DNA from: CAZRRV01 sp045660865
GTDB taxonomy: Bacteria > Bacillota > Clostridia > Oscillospirales > Acutalibacteraceae
NCBI GenBank assembly: GCA_045660865.1
Contig: JAZREP010000026.1
Span: 1 to 52,183, forward strand
Length of the DNA: 52,183 nucleotides
Direction: 5' to 3'
Under the pieces are notes generated by a model. That model was not told the origin of the DNA. It worked only from the letters and a program-made list of their open reading frames with translations, and made no database searches. Of the stretch, positions 50,295 through 52,183 are shown in pieces; the first letter of the stretch is position 1; the number at the start of each line of letters is the position of its first letter. The position numbers and the translations under genes were made by a program.

Positions 50295-50768
50295 ATGGCA
50301 AAACCTATTATTTTAACTGATGACGGTTTAAAAAAGCTTAAATCCGAGCTTGAATATCTTAAGACAACGGCACGCAAAGAAATTGCTGAAAAAATCAAAA
50401 CAGCACGCGGCTTTGGTGACCTTTCCGAAAACAGCGAATACGATGAGGCAAAAAACGAACAAGCTAAAATCGAAGCTCGTATAATTGAACTAGATGCTCT
50501 GTTGAAAAACGTTGAAATTATCAGTGATTCTGAAAACTCCTCCGGTCAGGTTGTAATTGGCTCCAAAGTTAAGATTTTGGACGTTGAATTTGACGAAGTG
50601 CTTGAATATAAGATTGTTGGCTCTGCTGAGGCAGACCCAAGCAATGGCTCAATTTCCGACGAATCTCCTGTAGGAAGAGCACTTTTAGGTCACAGCATCG
50701 GTGAAGAGGTTGTTGCCGAAGCACCCGGCGGACACATTACCTTTAAAATTATTGATATTGTAAAATAA
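50295..50768 (+). CDS. greA: Transcription elongation factor GreA
   Basis: Rescues backtracked RNA polymerase by stimulating transcript cleavage. 157 residues from ATG 50295, the usual length. N-terminal coiled coil with the two acidic tip residues in GFGDLSENSEYDEAKNEQ, then FKBP-like C-terminal domain ending ITFKIIDIVK. An in-frame TTG at 50283 sits directly against the AGAAGGG site and is rejected. greA-lysS adjacency is common in Firmicutes. Confidence 0.97.
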   Translation: MAKPIILTDDGLKKLKSELEYLKTTARKEIAEKIKTARGFGDLSENSEYDEAKNEQAKIEARIIELDALLKNVEIISDSENSSGQVVIGSKVKILDVEFDEVLEYKIVGSAEADPSNGSISDESPVGRALLGHSIGEEVVAEAPGGHITFKIIDIVK

Positions 50769-50774
50769 TTTCAT

Positions 50775-50796
50775 TCGGCAGGGGCTCCCCTGCCGA
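50775..50796 (+). terminator. GC-rich hairpin between greA and lysS
   Basis: TCGGCAGGGG (50775-50784) and CCCCTGCCGA (50787-50796) are exact reverse complements separated by CT. The following CTCTTTG is a poor T run, so it may be a partial terminator or a processing or stability element and not a full stop for lysS. Confidence 0.5.
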
Positions 50797-50821
50797 CTCT
50801 TTGTATGAAAGGATGAAAAAT

Positions 50822-52183
50822 ATGGCTGAACATAATCTGCCGACACAAAAAGCAGAAACAGAAGAAAATTTAAACGAAATATTACAAATTCGCCGTGATA
50901 AATTAGCCGCACTGCAACAAGAAGGTAAAGACCCTTTTAAGATTACTAAGTTTGATTTCACAAGCGACTCCGAAACAATTAAGAGTGATTTTGAAAACTT
51001 TGAAAACAAAACTGTACGTATTGCCGGCCGTATAATGGCTCGCAGAATTATGGGTAAGGCAAGCTTTGTTGGCATTAGTGATTGCAGCGGCAATATTCAG
51101 CTTTATGTTCGCCGTGACGATATTGGTGAGGATGTTTACGCTTCATTCAAGAAATGGGATATTGGCGATATTATCGGTGTTGAAGGTTTTGTATTCAAAA
51201 CTCAAACCGGTGAAATTTCAGTGCACGCAAAGGAAATTACACTCCTTTCTAAATCACTTCTCCCCTTGCCCGAAAAATTCCACGGTCTTACAAATAACGA
51301 CCTTCGCTTCCGTCAAAGATATGTTGATTTAATAATGAACAAGGATGTTAAGCGTAATTTTGTTATCCGTTCTAAGTTCATAAAATATATGCGCAAATAC
51401 CTCGATGATATGAATTATATTGAGGTTGAAACACCTGTACTTAACACAATCGTCGGCGGTGCTGCGGCTCGTCCGTTCATTACCCACCATAACACTCTCA
51501 ATATTCCTATGTATATGCGTATTGCGACAGAATTGCCGTTAAAACGTCTTATTGTCGGTGGTATGGACCGTGTATATGAAATTGGCCGAATCTTCCGTAA
51601 CGAAGGTATGGACACAAAGCACAACCCTGAGTTCACAACCGTTGAGTTGTATCAGGCCTATGCCGATTTCCATGATATGATGGATATCGCTGAAGGAATT
51701 ATTTCGGGCGCTGCAAAGGAAATTTTAGGAACATACGAGGTTGAGTGGCTCGGTGAGAAAATTGATTTAACACCCGGCTGGCGCAGACTTACAATGGTTG
51801 ATGCAGTTAAAGAATATGCAGGAATTGATTTCTCTGCTATTACAGACGATGCTGAAGCTGTTAAAGCAGTTGAAGCAATTGGCGTTGAACTTGCAGAAAC
51901 AGCTGATAAAACCTGGGGCAACGCTTTGTACGCTTGCTTTGACCAAAGAGTTGAAGAAAAATTAATTCAGCCTACATTTATTACAATGTATCCTGTTGAG
52001 GTTTCGCCTTTAACCAAAGCTTCACCCGAAGACCCTCGACTTACCGAGCGTTTTGAGCTCTTTATTTGCCATAGTGAGCTTGCTAATGCTTATTCAGAGC
52101 TTAACGACCCGATTGTTCAGCGTCAGCGCTTTGAAAAACAATTAGAGCTTCGTGAACGTGGTGACGATGAAGCCGAGATGCTT
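50822..52183 (+). CDS. lysS: Lysyl-tRNA synthetase, class II (3' end outside window)
   Basis: Charges tRNA-Lys. 454 codons are present without a stop; the usual length is about 500, so some 40-50 residues are missing. OB-fold anticodon-binding domain around VRIAGRIMARRIMGKASF, class II motif 1 near FIKYMRKYLDDMNYIEVETP, motif 2 VYEIGRIFRNEG followed by HNPEFTTVELYQAY, and the C-terminal motif 3 is beyond the cut. ATG 50822 follows AAAGGATG. Co-directional with greA and probably co-transcribed. Confidence 0.97.
   Translation, partial: MAEHNLPTQKAETEENLNEILQIRRDKLAALQQEGKDPFKITKFDFTSDSETIKSDFENFENKTVRIAGRIMARRIMGKASFVGISDCSGNIQLYVRRDDIGEDVYASFKKWDIGDIIGVEGFVFKTQTGEISVHAKEITLLSKSLLPLPEKFHGLTNNDLRFRQRYVDLIMNKDVKRNFVIRSKFIKYMRKYLDDMNYIEVETPVLNTIVGGAAARPFITHHNTLNIPMYMRIATELPLKRLIVGGMDRVYEIGRIFRNEGMDTKHNPEFTTVELYQAYADFHDMMDIAEGIISGAAKEILGTYEVEWLGEKIDLTPGWRRLTMVDAVKEYAGIDFSAITDDAEAVKAVEAIGVELAETADKTWGNALYACFDQRVEEKLIQPTFITMYPVEVSPLTKASPEDPRLTERFELFICHSELANAYSELNDPIVQRQRFEKQLELRERGDDEAEML

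Noticed and set aside
50769..50821. T-box or lysine riboswitch before lysS
   Set aside because: Only a 22-bp palindrome fits in the 53-base gap; no T-box sequence or space for a riboswitch.
1..52183. CRISPR array or rRNA genes
   Set aside because: No regularly spaced direct repeats and no rRNA-like conserved stretches were seen on either strand.

Overview
The window reads as chromosome from a low-GC, Gram-positive, endospore-forming anaerobe of the class Clostridia, plausibly a gut member of the Oscillospiraceae/Ruminococcaceae type (the class is well supported, the family is a guess). The evidence is a PolC-type replicase, SpoIVA, both dipicolinate synthase subunits (DpaA, DpaB), DapL/DapF lysine-peptidoglycan genes, the MEP isoprenoid genes ispG and dxr, a sortase-assembled pilus, no outer-membrane genes, and many AGGAGG-type ribosome sites and TTGACA/TATAAT promoters. 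No rRNA, CRISPR array, riboswitch or T-box was recognised. The only stretch over 300 bases without a protein gene is about 21,110-21,463, which holds a tRNA-Pro, its promoter and its terminator.

Layout. 1-2021: 3' part of addA. 2198-8563: an almost complete arginine pathway (argG, then argC-J-B-D-F) behind a promoter that overlaps an ArgR-like palindrome; argH is not here. 8598-11205 (minus): dpaA-dpaB and cca. 11294-14241: murC and spoIVA. 14423-15460: a tyrosine recombinase with a consensus promoter. 15452-16624 (minus): an FtsX-like permease without an ATPase partner. 16714-20253 (minus): typA, a stand-alone DEDDh exonuclease with a zinc ribbon, and a COG1313-type radical SAM protein. 20417-21109: YugP-like membrane zinc protease. 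21185-22258: tRNA-Pro(CGG) followed by a roughly 1-kb cassette with a creatininase-family gene, bounded by 48-bp imperfect direct repeats. 22263-27414: DUF2130 protein, M24-fold protein, DUF4432-like sugar mutarotase homologue, divergent AraC regulator, and TspO. 27598-35840 (minus): pilus operon (signal peptidase-like protein, large LPESG adhesin, LPETG major pilin, class C sortase, LPQTG minor pilin, small second sortase). 36048-45961 (minus): the conserved Firmicutes block pyrH-frr-uppS-cdsA-dxr-rseP-ispG-polC. 46086-49513 (minus): dapF-dapL and a polyprenyl-phosphate sugar transferase. 49601-52183 (plus): an unrecognised gene, greA, and lysS (cut by the window end).

The points most worth a second look are: a PolC that lacks the DEDDh proofreading domain exactly where it is normally inserted in the PHP domain, while the PHP metal-site residues look intact; a cdsA interrupted by a single in-frame TAA where a conserved Glu codon is expected; a pilus-locus signal peptidase homologue with Arg at the catalytic Lys position; the repeat-bounded creatininase cassette at the 3' end of tRNA-Pro; and an M24-fold protein that has lost most of its metal ligands. 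The arginine operon, dpa genes and spoIVA also show informative promoter, operator and terminator arrangements.
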